The notes below the pieces were generated by a model. The model was not told the DNA's origin. It did not search any database and was given only the letters and a program-made list of their open reading frames with translations. Below are positions 26,149 through 34,025 of a DNA stretch of 50,422 nt, piece by piece (position 1 is the stretch's first letter; each line of letters starts with the position of its first letter). The DNA comes from Lysobacterales bacterium (GTDB lineage Bacteria > Pseudomonadota > Gammaproteobacteria > Xanthomonadales > Marinicellaceae). Made by a program: the position numbers and the translations under genes. Location: contig JALSHI010000054.1 of NCBI GenBank assembly GCA_026982315.1, positions 1 to 50,422 of the forward strand, read 5' to 3'.

Positions 26149-26442
26149 GATAGTTTCCTTTAAGTAAAGCCTGCGTGTGGAGGCATGACTCTCACATCAC
26201 AAGCGGGTTTTTAAGCACACGCCATTTCGCAAACAGTGACCAGATTCCACTGGCACCCAGCTGTCTGCGCGGCGCTGTTAGACTCAGCACCTGGAAAAGC
26301 GCAGGATTTTTGCCCTGCCGGAACAAGGCGACCAATGACATTTCACCCCTCAGTCGCCATTAGGCAATAAATGGGTGAAAATCCCTCTAATTTTACAGCA
26401 TAGCCAGTGTTAATAAAAGCCTTATCACCTCATGCGATTTAT
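26149..26442 (-). promoter_or_regulatory. rpsB promoter and structured leader (possible S2 autoregulatory site)
   Basis: This 294-base gap has no gene. On the minus strand TTTATT (26417-26412), 16-base spacer, TAAAAT (26395-26390) is a modest promoter match, giving a leader of about 235 nt. Near its 5' end the RNA can pair 8 nt perfectly (26380-26373 with 26348-26341), enclosing a second small hairpin GCC-TAAT-GGC. Long rpsB leaders that bind S2 for feedback control are known in gammaproteobacteria; equivalence here is inference. Confidence 0.45.
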
Positions 26443-27153
26443 TTATTGACTAAATAGCACAGGGAGTTGATGGCTTAGATTCACCGCTTCGGGGCTAATG
26501 GCGGCTTTCCATGCCTGAACCTGAACACCGGCATCCATGGCTTTCTGCAATTGCGTTGTGTAAACAGGGTCAATCAATGCCGCCGGGGAAAAACTATATG
26601 CCTCGCTGTGCTGCACGCAGAAAATCAGTGCCGCACAATGCCCTTGTTCCCGCATGCGCATCAATTCCCGCAAGTGACGCGTACCGCGCGCCGTCACCGC
26701 ATCAGGAAACAATGCCCGTCCCTGTTGGCAATAGGTCACGTTCTTGACCTCTAGGTAACAATTTGGGTAACCAGCGCCTTGCAGTAAAAAGTCCACCCGA
26801 CTGCTCTCATCGCCAAAGCGCACTTCAGGGCGAATCGTGTCGTAGTGAGAAAATGCGGGAATTTTCCCAGCTTCCAGCGCTTCGCGCACCAAGCGATTCG
26901 GCAACAATGTATTGACACCCACCCACTGGCCAGGAGCCGGCTGTACCAGTTCCAAAGACAAACGGTACTTTCTCCGGGAGTTGCGTGAGTCACTTAACCA
27001 GACCCGCATGCCCGGCGCGGAGCAGCCCAGCATGCCGCCAGTATTGCCGGAGTGCGCGGTCACCTGGCGGCCGTCATCCAACCGCACATCCATCAGAAAA
27101 CGGTGATGGCGCTGTATCAATGTGCCTGGAATGAGTTTTTGTTCAAATCGCAC
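26443..27153 (-). CDS. sfsA: SfsA family protein (sugar fermentation stimulation protein homologue)
   Basis: 236 aa, the family length. The N-terminal OB-like part contains LIQRHHRFLMDVRLDDGRQ and the family hallmark TAHSGNTGGMLGC (in place of HCPNTGSM). The C-terminal nuclease-like part has RVDFLL, YLEVKNVTY and FPDAVTARGTRHLREL, a D-(E/D)xK-like arrangement. A nucleic-acid-binding or nuclease role is suspected for the family but not settled, and the sugar-fermentation name comes from an E. coli overexpression phenotype. It follows rnt by 37 nt and is probably cotranscribed. Confidence 0.92.
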   Translation of the reverse strand: MRFEQKLIPGTLIQRHHRFLMDVRLDDGRQVTAHSGNTGGMLGCSAPGMRVWLSDSRNSRRKYRLSLELVQPAPGQWVGVNTLLPNRLVREALEAGKIPAFSHYDTIRPEVRFGDESSRVDFLLQGAGYPNCYLEVKNVTYCQQGRALFPDAVTARGTRHLRELMRMREQGHCAALIFCVQHSEAYSFSPAALIDPVYTTQLQKAMDAGVQVQAWKAAISPEAVNLSHQLPVLFSQ

Positions 27154-27190
27154 GGAGTACTAAATTGAGAAACAAAGCGACCAGAGCGTT

Positions 27191-27796
27191 TCAGGTTTGG
27201 TGTTTTTCATGCCACAGGTTGTGAACAACACAAAACAGCTCGGCCGTTTTTTGTGTGTCGTATAAAGCGGAGTGAGCCTGGGATGAGTCCCATTCAATGC
27301 CCGCTTCCTGAATCGCCCGGGCCAGAACCGTTTGCCCAAAAGCCAGGGCTGACAGCGTCACCGTGTCCAGGCAGCTAAAAGGGTGAAAAGGGTTGCGCTT
27401 GATGCCTGCGCGCGCCACCGCCGCATTCACAAAGCCAAGGTCAAAATGCGCATTATGACCCACCAGTATGGCCCGCGTGCAGCCTGCCTCCTTGACAGCC
27501 TGACGCACATGGGTAAAGACCTTGCCAAGGGCATCGCGCTCACATTGGGCGTTACGCAAAGGATGATTCAGATCGATACCGGTAATTTCCAGGGCCTTGG
27601 GGTCAATGTTGGCACCTTCAAAAGGCTGAACATAGGCGTTGACACTGGTACCCGGGCGCAGACGGCCTTCTGCGTCCATTTCAATGGGCACTGCTGCGAT
27701 CTCCAGCAAGGCGTCGGACTGGTTGTTAAAGCCACCGGTTTCCACATCTACCACCACAGGCAGAAACCCTCGGAAACGGTTTTTTATTTCACTCAT
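27191..27796 (-). CDS. rnt: Ribonuclease T
   Basis: 201 aa from the ATG at 27796, matching the E. coli enzyme length; an AGGA lies about 10 bases upstream. This DEDD-family 3'-5' exoribonuclease trims tRNA and other stable RNA 3' ends and works as a dimer. Catalytic residues: D17 and E19 in [10 protein letters not shown], the Asp in [11 protein letters not shown], and [14 protein letters not shown] supplying His and the last Asp. It is divergent from the OmpA-family gene and upstream of sfsA. Confidence 0.94.
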   Translation of the reverse strand: MSEIKNRFRGFLPVVVDVETGGFNNQSDALLEIAAVPIEMDAEGRLRPGTSVNAYVQPFEGANIDPKALEITGIDLNHPLRNAQCERDALGKVFTHVRQAVKEAGCTRAILVGHNAHFDLGFVNAAVARAGIKRNPFHPFSCLDTVTLSALAFGQTVLARAIQEAGIEWDSSQAHSALYDTQKTAELFCVVHNLWHEKHQT

Positions 27797-27975
27797 TGCA
27801 ATTGCATCCTGACAAAATGGCCATAGATTATAGCCCATGCCGCATCTTGGCACGGGAGAATGAGCGACTGTTACCGCCCATCTCTGCCAGACGGACCATT
27901 TACCAGTCCTTTAACGTGAACAAGTGTCACAGTGCCTGATGCGGCACGGACCGTAACAGCAGCACAAAGGGTATA

Positions 27976-27984
27976 TGATATAAT
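27976..27984 (+). promoter_or_regulatory. Extended -10 promoter of the OmpA-family gene
   Basis: TGATATAAT at 27976-27984 is a perfect extended -10 element (TGnTATAAT). No good -35 box sits 17 bases upstream, as is common for this promoter class. It gives a leader of about 60 nt ending in GGGAGA before the ATG. The rest of the 27854-28051 gap shows nothing further. Confidence 0.65.
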
Positions 27985-28051
27985 TTTGGTTATCTGTTAT
28001 TTCAGCAGAATAATCAGGCAACACTAACTTTAAAATATAGGGAGACACGCC

Positions 28052-29176
28052 ATGAAAAAGGGTGTATTGATACTGGGCCTGGCGCTGGCCAGCACAGCGG
28101 CGTTGGCCGATAACCATTTTGATGACCGATTCTATATCACACCAAGTTTTGGTCTGGTCAAACCAGACTCGGACAAAACGCTTGACAGCGATTTTTTCCT
28201 CGGGCTGGGTCTGGGGCGCTTTGTGACTGAACACATTTCTGTTGATTTCGAACTGGACCGTTACACATTAAGCCCGGCTAGCGGCAACCCGGATGTGGAC
28301 TACACCGGCTATGGCCTGATGGGGCGCTATCATTTCAATGAAAACCACGGCTGGCGGCCTTTTGTTGGCATTGGCGCTGGCGCATTGAAGCATCACAGCA
28401 TCATGGCCAAAGGTCACAACATGATGTACAACGTCGCAGGCGGCCTGACCAAAAGCCTGACAGACAATGTCAAACTCAAAACAGAATTGCGCTATCGTCT
28501 GGATACCGATGACGCCACATTTTCTCCCCGTGACAATTTCAGCGACTGGATGTTTTCCCTGGGTCTGAACATTGCCTTGGGCAAAGCCCCTGCCGCAGCG
28601 GCTGCTGGAGCTGCGGCAGCCATGCAACCGGCCCCGCAAGTGGACAGCGATCACGACGGCGTCAATGATGCCAATGACAAGTGCCCCAACACCCCACAAG
28701 GGGACAAGGTGGACGCCAATGGTTGCAGCCTCAATACCGGCATGATGGATGATGACCGTGACGGCGTGGTGAATCGCGATGACCAGTGCCCCAATTCACG
28801 CGCTGGCGCGGTGGTTGACAAAACCGGCTGTGAAGTCCAAGTTGTCATTGAATTGCAAGGGGTTCACTTTGACTATGACAAAGCCACACTCAAGCCAGAG
28901 TCCATCGGTATTCTGGATGCGGCCGTCAACACCTTGAAAGCACACCCGCAAATCAAGGTCGAAGTGGCTGGTCACACAGACTCCCGTGGTTCCGAGTCCT
29001 ATAACCAGAAGCTCTCCGAGCGCCGTGCAAAAGTTGTCTATGACTATTTGGTCGATCACGGCATTGATGCCAACCGCCTCACCTGGCGAGGCTATGGCGA
29101 GTCCCAGCCCATTGCTGACAATAGCACTGAAGCCGGTCGCGCCAAAAACCGTCGGACCGAGCTCAAGGTTCAGTAA
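28052..29176 (+). CDS. OmpA-family outer membrane protein with thrombospondin type-3 repeats
   Basis: 374 aa. The signal peptide ends at A19 (ASTAALA|DN). Residues about 22-185 form an 8-stranded OmpA-like barrel (alternating strands such as RFYITPSFGLVKP, YGLMGRYHF, WMFSLGLNIALG). An Ala-rich hinge (about 188-205) leads to two calcium-binding thrombospondin type-3 repeats with DSDHDGVNDANDKCP and DDDRDGVVNRDDQCP. The C-terminal OmpA domain (about 265-374) has VHFDYDKATLKPES, the peptidoglycan-binding GHTDSRGS, and LSERRAKVVYDYL. The Cys pairs in the repeats could form disulfides. It anchors the outer membrane to peptidoglycan, as in OprF-like proteins. It has its own promoter and a very strong terminator, so it is a one-gene unit. 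Confidence 0.94.
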   Translation: MKKGVLILGLALASTAALADNHFDDRFYITPSFGLVKPDSDKTLDSDFFLGLGLGRFVTEHISVDFELDRYTLSPASGNPDVDYTGYGLMGRYHFNENHGWRPFVGIGAGALKHHSIMAKGHNMMYNVAGGLTKSLTDNVKLKTELRYRLDTDDATFSPRDNFSDWMFSLGLNIALGKAPAAAAAGAAAAMQPAPQVDSDHDGVNDANDKCPNTPQGDKVDANGCSLNTGMMDDDRDGVVNRDDQCPNSRAGAVVDKTGCEVQVVIELQGVHFDYDKATLKPESIGILDAAVNTLKAHPQIKVEVAGHTDSRGSESYNQKLSERRAKVVYDYLVDHGIDANRLTWRGYGESQPIADNSTEAGRAKNRRTELKVQ

Positions 29177-29191
29177 CTCTCCGGCAACAAT

Positions 29192-29233
29192 GTGCATAAA
29201 AAATCCCCGCAAAAGCGGGGATTTTTTATGCAC
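29192..29233. terminator. Bidirectional terminator with 19-bp perfect arms
   Basis: The arm GTGCATAAAAAATCCCCGC (29192-29210), an AAAA loop and the exact reverse complement (29215-29233) form a 19-bp uninterrupted stem. The GC-rich CCCCGC core is flanked by six A and six T, so it works on both strands for the convergent ompA-family gene and purK. Confidence 0.95.
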
Positions 29234-29260
29234 CCGTAATAAAGGCTGCTCCGGTTTAAT

Positions 29261-30385
29261 CTATCCGGCGGCGTTCAGGCTGTCGCTCAACTGTTTTGCA
29301 AAGGCCACCACTTTTTGCTGTAAATGAGCCGGTCCTTCGGCGGTGATGGTGGTGTGACCCACTTTGCGCCCCGGGCGTGGCTGTTTACCATACAAGTGAT
29401 GGTGAATATGCGGCTGCTTGGGCATATGCGCAATATCCGGCACACTGCCAATCCAGTTCAACATGGCCGCATACCCCCATGAATCAGTCATCCCCAAAGG
29501 CCAGCCACAAACCGCACGCAGATGATTTTCAAACTGGGACGTCATGGCGCCTTCAATGGTCCAGTGCCCCGAATTGTGGACACGCGGCGCCATTTCATTG
29601 ATGAGCACGCCTTCTCCTGTCTCAAAAAACTCCACCACCAGCACACCCACATACGCCAGCTCTGTAGCTATCCTGCGCGCATACTCCTGGGCTTTTTGTG
29701 CGTTTTCGCTGTGGCGGGCCGGTGCCGTGCTGGTGGCCAGAATGCCATTATTATGTTTGTTTTCCGTGATCGCATATTGCAGTATTTGCCCGTCGCTGTC
29801 GCGAACGCTGATAACGGAAATCTCGCGCTTGAAACCAACCCGTTTTTCCAGTACCAGAGGCTGCCCGGCGGCTTGCTGCCAAATGGCTTTCAGATCAGCA
29901 CCTGGAGTAATGCGAAACTGTCCTTTGCCGTCATAACCCATGCGACGGGTTTTGAGGAAGCCTTCAAAGTCATAGCTTTTGGCGCCAAACGCCAGCTCTG
30001 AAAAACTGTTAACCGGAAAAAAAGGTCCTACTGGCAAATCAAGGCGCTGAAAAAAACGCTTTTCCAGCAAACGATCCTGGGAAATTTCCAGAACATCAGG
30101 GTCTGGATAGACGGCTCGCCGCTGTTGAACATAGCGCACGGTGGACAAGGGCACATTCTCGAAGTCAAAAGTCACCACATCCACGCGCTGCATAAACTCG
30201 TCCAGCGCCCGGGTATCGTCATAGCCAGCTGAAATCAATGGCCCCACCTGACCGGCGCAGGCGTTGGGGTCAGGGTCAAAAAATACAAAGCGCATCCCCA
30301 GGGGATAACCGGCCAACGCCAGCATTCGGGCCAGTTGGCCGCCCCCGAGAACACCAATCACCGGCTGGGTATGGGTTTTCATCAT
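29261..30385 (-). CDS. purK: N5-carboxyaminoimidazole ribonucleotide synthase
   Basis: 374 aa. This ATP-grasp enzyme makes N5-CAIR from AIR, bicarbonate and ATP in purine synthesis. The N-terminal motif is IGVLGGGQLARMLALAGYPLG. ATP-grasp residues lie in FLKTRRMGYDGKGQFRI, VLEKRVGFKREISV and the metal-binding stretch VVEFFETGEGVLINEMAPRVHNSGH (about 245-270). The start has two Met codons in tandem directly after the purE stop (TAAATGATG), so translation is probably coupled. It ends about 30 bases before the shared terminator. Confidence 0.96.
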   Translation of the reverse strand: MMKTHTQPVIGVLGGGQLARMLALAGYPLGMRFVFFDPDPNACAGQVGPLISAGYDDTRALDEFMQRVDVVTFDFENVPLSTVRYVQQRRAVYPDPDVLEISQDRLLEKRFFQRLDLPVGPFFPVNSFSELAFGAKSYDFEGFLKTRRMGYDGKGQFRITPGADLKAIWQQAAGQPLVLEKRVGFKREISVISVRDSDGQILQYAITENKHNNGILATSTAPARHSENAQKAQEYARRIATELAYVGVLVVEFFETGEGVLINEMAPRVHNSGHWTIEGAMTSQFENHLRAVCGWPLGMTDSWGYAAMLNWIGSVPDIAHMPKQPHIHHHLYGKQPRPGRKVGHTTITAEGPAHLQQKVVAFAKQLSDSLNAAG

Positions 30386-30922
30386 TTAAGACCCCGAATG
30401 AGATGGGGGACGCCAGTTGGCCGGATCAGAATGCTCAAGCACATGTTCGGTTTGCCGCTGACGGTAGTCATTCAAACTGGCGGCTATATCCCTATCGTTC
30501 AGAGCCAGAATGGCCGCCGCCATTAACGCGGCATTACGAGCACCTGCCGGGCCGATACTCATGGTGGCCACAGGAACACCCGCTGGCATTTGCACAATCG
30601 ACAACAATGAGTCCAAGCCGTTCAGATGGCTGGAGCGAACAGGCACGCCAATCACAGGCAGTGGCGTTTTGGCTGCCAGCATGCCCGGCAAATGCGCCGC
30701 CCCTCCGGCTCCGGCAATAATCACCTGCAAGCCCCGCTTGGCCGCCTGACTCGCGTAATCCAGTAACAGGTCGGGCGTGCGATGCGCCGACACCACGCGC
30801 TGTTCAAAAGCAATCCCCAAGGTTTCAAGTTGCTCTGCGGCATGGCGCATGGTGTCCCAGTCTGAACCTGATCCCATCACCACCCCCACACTGGGACGCT
30901 GTGTATTTTCCCTGTTCTTCAT
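30386..30922 (-). CDS. purE: N5-carboxyaminoimidazole ribonucleotide mutase
   Basis: 178 aa class I PurE. It moves the carboxyl group of N5-CAIR to carbon to form CAIR and works with PurK. Motifs: [14 protein letters not shown] (phosphate binding), [12 protein letters not shown] with the catalytic His, and [24 protein letters not shown] precedes the start at ideal spacing. The C-terminal 18 residues ([18 protein letters not shown]) extend slightly past the usual end. It is the first gene of the purE-purK operon. Confidence 0.96.
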   Translation of the reverse strand: MKNRENTQRPSVGVVMGSGSDWDTMRHAAEQLETLGIAFEQRVVSAHRTPDLLLDYASQAAKRGLQVIIAGAGGAAHLPGMLAAKTPLPVIGVPVRSSHLNGLDSLLSIVQMPAGVPVATMSIGPAGARNAALMAAAILALNDRDIAASLNDYRQRQTEHVLEHSDPANWRPPSHSGS

Positions 30923-30965
30923 GCTTATGCTCCTTTAGGCATATAAAACTATTGATCGCTACACC

Positions 30966-30994
30966 AGTGTACCCCAGCGGCGGTATGAAGTTAA
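30966..30994 (-). promoter_or_regulatory. Predicted purEK promoter
   Basis: On the minus strand TTAACT (30994-30989), 17-base spacer, TACACT (30971-30966), giving a leader of about 37 nt. No obvious PurR-type operator was seen. Confidence 0.5.
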
Positions 30995-30999
30995 ACGCA

Positions 31000-31034
31000 G
31001 ATAAAAGCACAAGCCCCACTCACTTGAGCGGGGC
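31000..31034 (-). terminator. Rho-independent terminator of the nuo operon
   Basis: Minus-strand stem GCCCCGCTC / GAGTGGGGC (31034-31026 with 31021-31013; one G-T wobble) with a 4-base loop, followed by TTGTGCTTTT. It begins about 16 bases after the nuoN stop. Confidence 0.75.
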
Positions 31035-31049
31035 CTGCAAAAGGAAAGG

Positions 31050-32495
31050 CTATAAAGCAGCGATTGCCGAGCTGCACACATCTAACAGCATGGGCGTGAG
31101 CAAAACCAGCGCCAGTTGGGCGATCGCCAGCACATTCAGAAAAAAACGGGCATCAACGCTGGCCACAATGGCCTCGTCAGTCTGGGCGTCATCAAAATAC
31201 ATGACCTTGATGACGCGCAGATAATAGAAAGCCCCAATCACGGCAAAAATGACCGCGATAATGGTCAAACCCAGATAACCGGCATCCAGTGCCGCCTTCA
31301 GGACCCACAGTTTGGACACAAAACCCACCAATGGGGGAAAGCCAGCCATGGAAGCGATAATCAGCAGCATCAAAAAAGCCAGCCAGCCATTCCGTTGGTT
31401 TAGTCCCTTGAGATCTTCAATATTTTCCACTTCCACGCCCTTGCCAGAAAGCACAATCAATAACCCAAAGCCACCTGCGGCCATCAGGGCATAGGTTATG
31501 ATGTAAAACATGGCCGCAGCAAAGCCATCAGCGCCACCCACAAACCCCAGCAGCATAAAGCCAATATGGGAAATGGTGGAATAAGCGAACAGGCGCTTGA
31601 TATTGGTTTGCTGAATGGCGAACAGATTGCCGATAACAATGGACAAAACAGCCAGTATGGCCACCATGGATTGCCAGTGGATTTGAAGCGGCCCCAGCCC
31701 TTCACCCAACAGACGCACTGCCAAACCAAATGCCGCCAGTTTTGGCGCCGAGGCAATCAGGGCGGTTGTGGCTGTTGGCGCACCGGTATAAACATCCGGC
31801 ACCCACATATGAAAAGGCGCTGCACCCAGCTTGAAGGCCACACCCACCAGCACGAAAACCAGCCCCAGAATCAGCAACCTGGCATCCGGCTGGGTGGCCG
31901 CAGCCTGGGCAATATTCTGTAATTGCAATGATCCGGCAGCGCCATATACCATCGACAGCCCATACAGCAACATGCCTGAGGCCAAGGCGCCAAGCACAAA
32001 ATACTTGACCGCCGCTTCAGTGGCCTTGAGATGATTCCTGTCAAAAGCCACCAGGGCGTAACTGCTCAAAGCCAGCAGTTCCAGGCCCAGATAAAGGGTC
32101 ACCAGATTATTGCCTGAAACCATCACCATCATGCCCACAAGCGCAAACAGCGCCAGGGAAAAATATTCCCCCTTAAACAGGGAGCGGTTGCGAAGGTATT
32201 GCTTGGCGAACACCACCACAGCCGCCATCACCATGTACATGAACAGCTTGAGCACATCACCGAACGTATCCCGCACAAAAGCGCCATTAAACGCTTCCCG
32301 CGCGACAAACGCCTCGGCGCCCAAGTGGTCTCGCAAGGTAACAAGAGCCGCAAACACCAGGGTCAGCATGGTCAAGGAAACCAGCAAACCGTCTTTTTCC
32401 GGCTTCAATACCAGACCCACCAACAAAACCAGGCAGGCCATGCTGAGCACAATTATTTCGGGCAAGGCCGTTACCAGATCACTCCATCCAAACAT
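31050..32495 (-). CDS. nuoN: NADH-quinone oxidoreductase subunit N
   Basis: 481 aa. One of three antiporter-like proton-pumping subunits in the membrane arm of complex I. About fourteen hydrophobic helices are visible. The core region contains GLELLALSSYALVAFDR with the essential Glu, KYFVLGALASGMLLYG, a lysine in the region FKLGAAPFHMWVPDVYTGAP, and RLFAYSTISHIGFMLLG. It is the last gene of the 14-gene operon, 3 nt after nuoM, and is followed by a terminator. Confidence 0.97.
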   Translation of the reverse strand: MFGWSDLVTALPEIIVLSMACLVLLVGLVLKPEKDGLLVSLTMLTLVFAALVTLRDHLGAEAFVAREAFNGAFVRDTFGDVLKLFMYMVMAAVVVFAKQYLRNRSLFKGEYFSLALFALVGMMVMVSGNNLVTLYLGLELLALSSYALVAFDRNHLKATEAAVKYFVLGALASGMLLYGLSMVYGAAGSLQLQNIAQAAATQPDARLLILGLVFVLVGVAFKLGAAPFHMWVPDVYTGAPTATTALIASAPKLAAFGLAVRLLGEGLGPLQIHWQSMVAILAVLSIVIGNLFAIQQTNIKRLFAYSTISHIGFMLLGFVGGADGFAAAMFYIITYALMAAGGFGLLIVLSGKGVEVENIEDLKGLNQRNGWLAFLMLLIIASMAGFPPLVGFVSKLWVLKAALDAGYLGLTIIAVIFAVIGAFYYLRVIKVMYFDDAQTDEAIVASVDARFFLNVLAIAQLALVLLTPMLLDVCSSAIAAL

Positions 32496-32498
32496 GCT

Positions 32499-34022
32499 TT
32501 ATACCCCGCCTGCTTTGGTCACTGAAATCAAATCAATTAAATGCTGAATGGACGGCCGCATGACATCCACCAGCGGCTCCGGCCATACACCCAGCAGCAA
32601 CACGGCCACAGCCAACACAGCCATGACAAAAAACTCACGAGCACTCATATCCTTGAGATTAGCCACCGCATCGCTCTTGACCTCGCCAAAAATCACCCGT
32701 TTGACCATCCAAAGGGAATACGCCGCTCCCAGAATCAAGCTCAGACCGGCAAAAAAGGCAAACCAGAAACTGCCCTGGAAACTGCTGACAATCACAAGGA
32801 ACTCCCCTACGAAACCGGAAGTCCCCGGCAGTCCTGAATTAGCCATGGCGAAAAACACAAAGAAGGCTGCAAACCATGGCATGGTGTTGGCCACCCCGCC
32901 ATAGTCCTTGATTTGGCGGCTGTGCAACCGGTCATATAACACGCCGACCCCCAAAAACAACGCCGCGGAAATAAAGCCATGGGAAATCATTTGCACCATG
33001 GCGCCATCCAACGCCATTTCCACATTGCCGCCTTTGGCCAGAAGAATAAAGCTGACAAACAGACCTAGCGTCACAAACCCCATATGGGAGATGGATGAAT
33101 AGGCAATGAGCTTTTTCATGTCCTTTTGCACCATGGCCACCAGACCAATATAGGTGATGGCAATGAGCGATAAAGCAATCACAAACAGCGCCATTTCGCG
33201 ACTGGCATCAGGGGTAATCGGCATGGAAAAGCGAATAAAACCGTAGCCCCCAACCTTCAGCATAATCGCTGCCAGCACGACCGATCCCGCTGTGGGCGCC
33301 TCAACATGGGCATCCGGCAACCAGGTGTGTACCGGCACCATGGGTATTTTGACAGCGAAAGCCAATAAAAAAGCCACAAAAAGCCACGTCTGTTCTGTCA
33401 TGCTCAATGGCAACGACCACCATTGCGCCAACTCAAAAGTGCCGCTTTTCAGGTACAGGTAAATCAGCCCCACCAGCATGAAGACCGAGCCAAGGAAGGT
33501 ATAAAGGAAAAACTTGATGGTGGCATAAACCCGATTGGGCCCGCCCCACAGGCCAATGATGATAAACATCGGAATCAGCATGGCCTCAAAGAAAATATAG
33601 AACAGCATGGCATCCAGCGCCACAAAAACGCCGATCATCATGGCTTCCAGTATCAGAAAAGCAGCCAGAAACTGATGAACGCGTTTTTTCACGTTCCATG
33701 CGGCGATGACCGTCACAACGGTAATCAACGCTGTCAATACCACCAAAGGCATGGATATGCCATCCACGCCCAGGTGGTAGTGAATATTCAGGGCGCGAAT
33801 CCATGGCACAGCGCCTTCAAACTGCATGGCGGCCGAGCTGGTATCAAAGCCCTGCCACAGGGGCACGCACAAAGCCAGCGTCACTATAGCCGTTAACAGG
33901 CTCAATCCCCGAGCCAGACCAGGACGGCCAGCGCCGGCTGTCATCACAACCAGGGCTCCGGCAATGGGCACCCAGATCAACGCATTCAACAAAGACCAAT
34001 CACTGAACATAACTGAGCTCAC
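32499..34022 (-). CDS. nuoM: NADH-quinone oxidoreductase subunit M
   Basis: 507 aa, antiporter-like proton channel of the membrane arm. Key segments: FFEAMLIPMFIIIGLWGG with the conserved Glu in the fifth helix, KFFLYTFLGSVFML, the broken-helix lysine region FLLAFAVKIPMVPVHTWLPDAH, and KKLIAYSSISHMGFVTLG. It lies 3 nt from both nuoL and nuoN. Confidence 0.97.
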   Translation of the reverse strand: MSSVMFSDWSLLNALIWVPIAGALVVMTAGAGRPGLARGLSLLTAIVTLALCVPLWQGFDTSSAAMQFEGAVPWIRALNIHYHLGVDGISMPLVVLTALITVVTVIAAWNVKKRVHQFLAAFLILEAMMIGVFVALDAMLFYIFFEAMLIPMFIIIGLWGGPNRVYATIKFFLYTFLGSVFMLVGLIYLYLKSGTFELAQWWSLPLSMTEQTWLFVAFLLAFAVKIPMVPVHTWLPDAHVEAPTAGSVVLAAIMLKVGGYGFIRFSMPITPDASREMALFVIALSLIAITYIGLVAMVQKDMKKLIAYSSISHMGFVTLGLFVSFILLAKGGNVEMALDGAMVQMISHGFISAALFLGVGVLYDRLHSRQIKDYGGVANTMPWFAAFFVFFAMANSGLPGTSGFVGEFLVIVSSFQGSFWFAFFAGLSLILGAAYSLWMVKRVIFGEVKSDAVANLKDMSAREFFVMAVLAVAVLLLGVWPEPLVDVMRPSIQHLIDLISVTKAGGV

Positions 34023-34025
34023 CCA

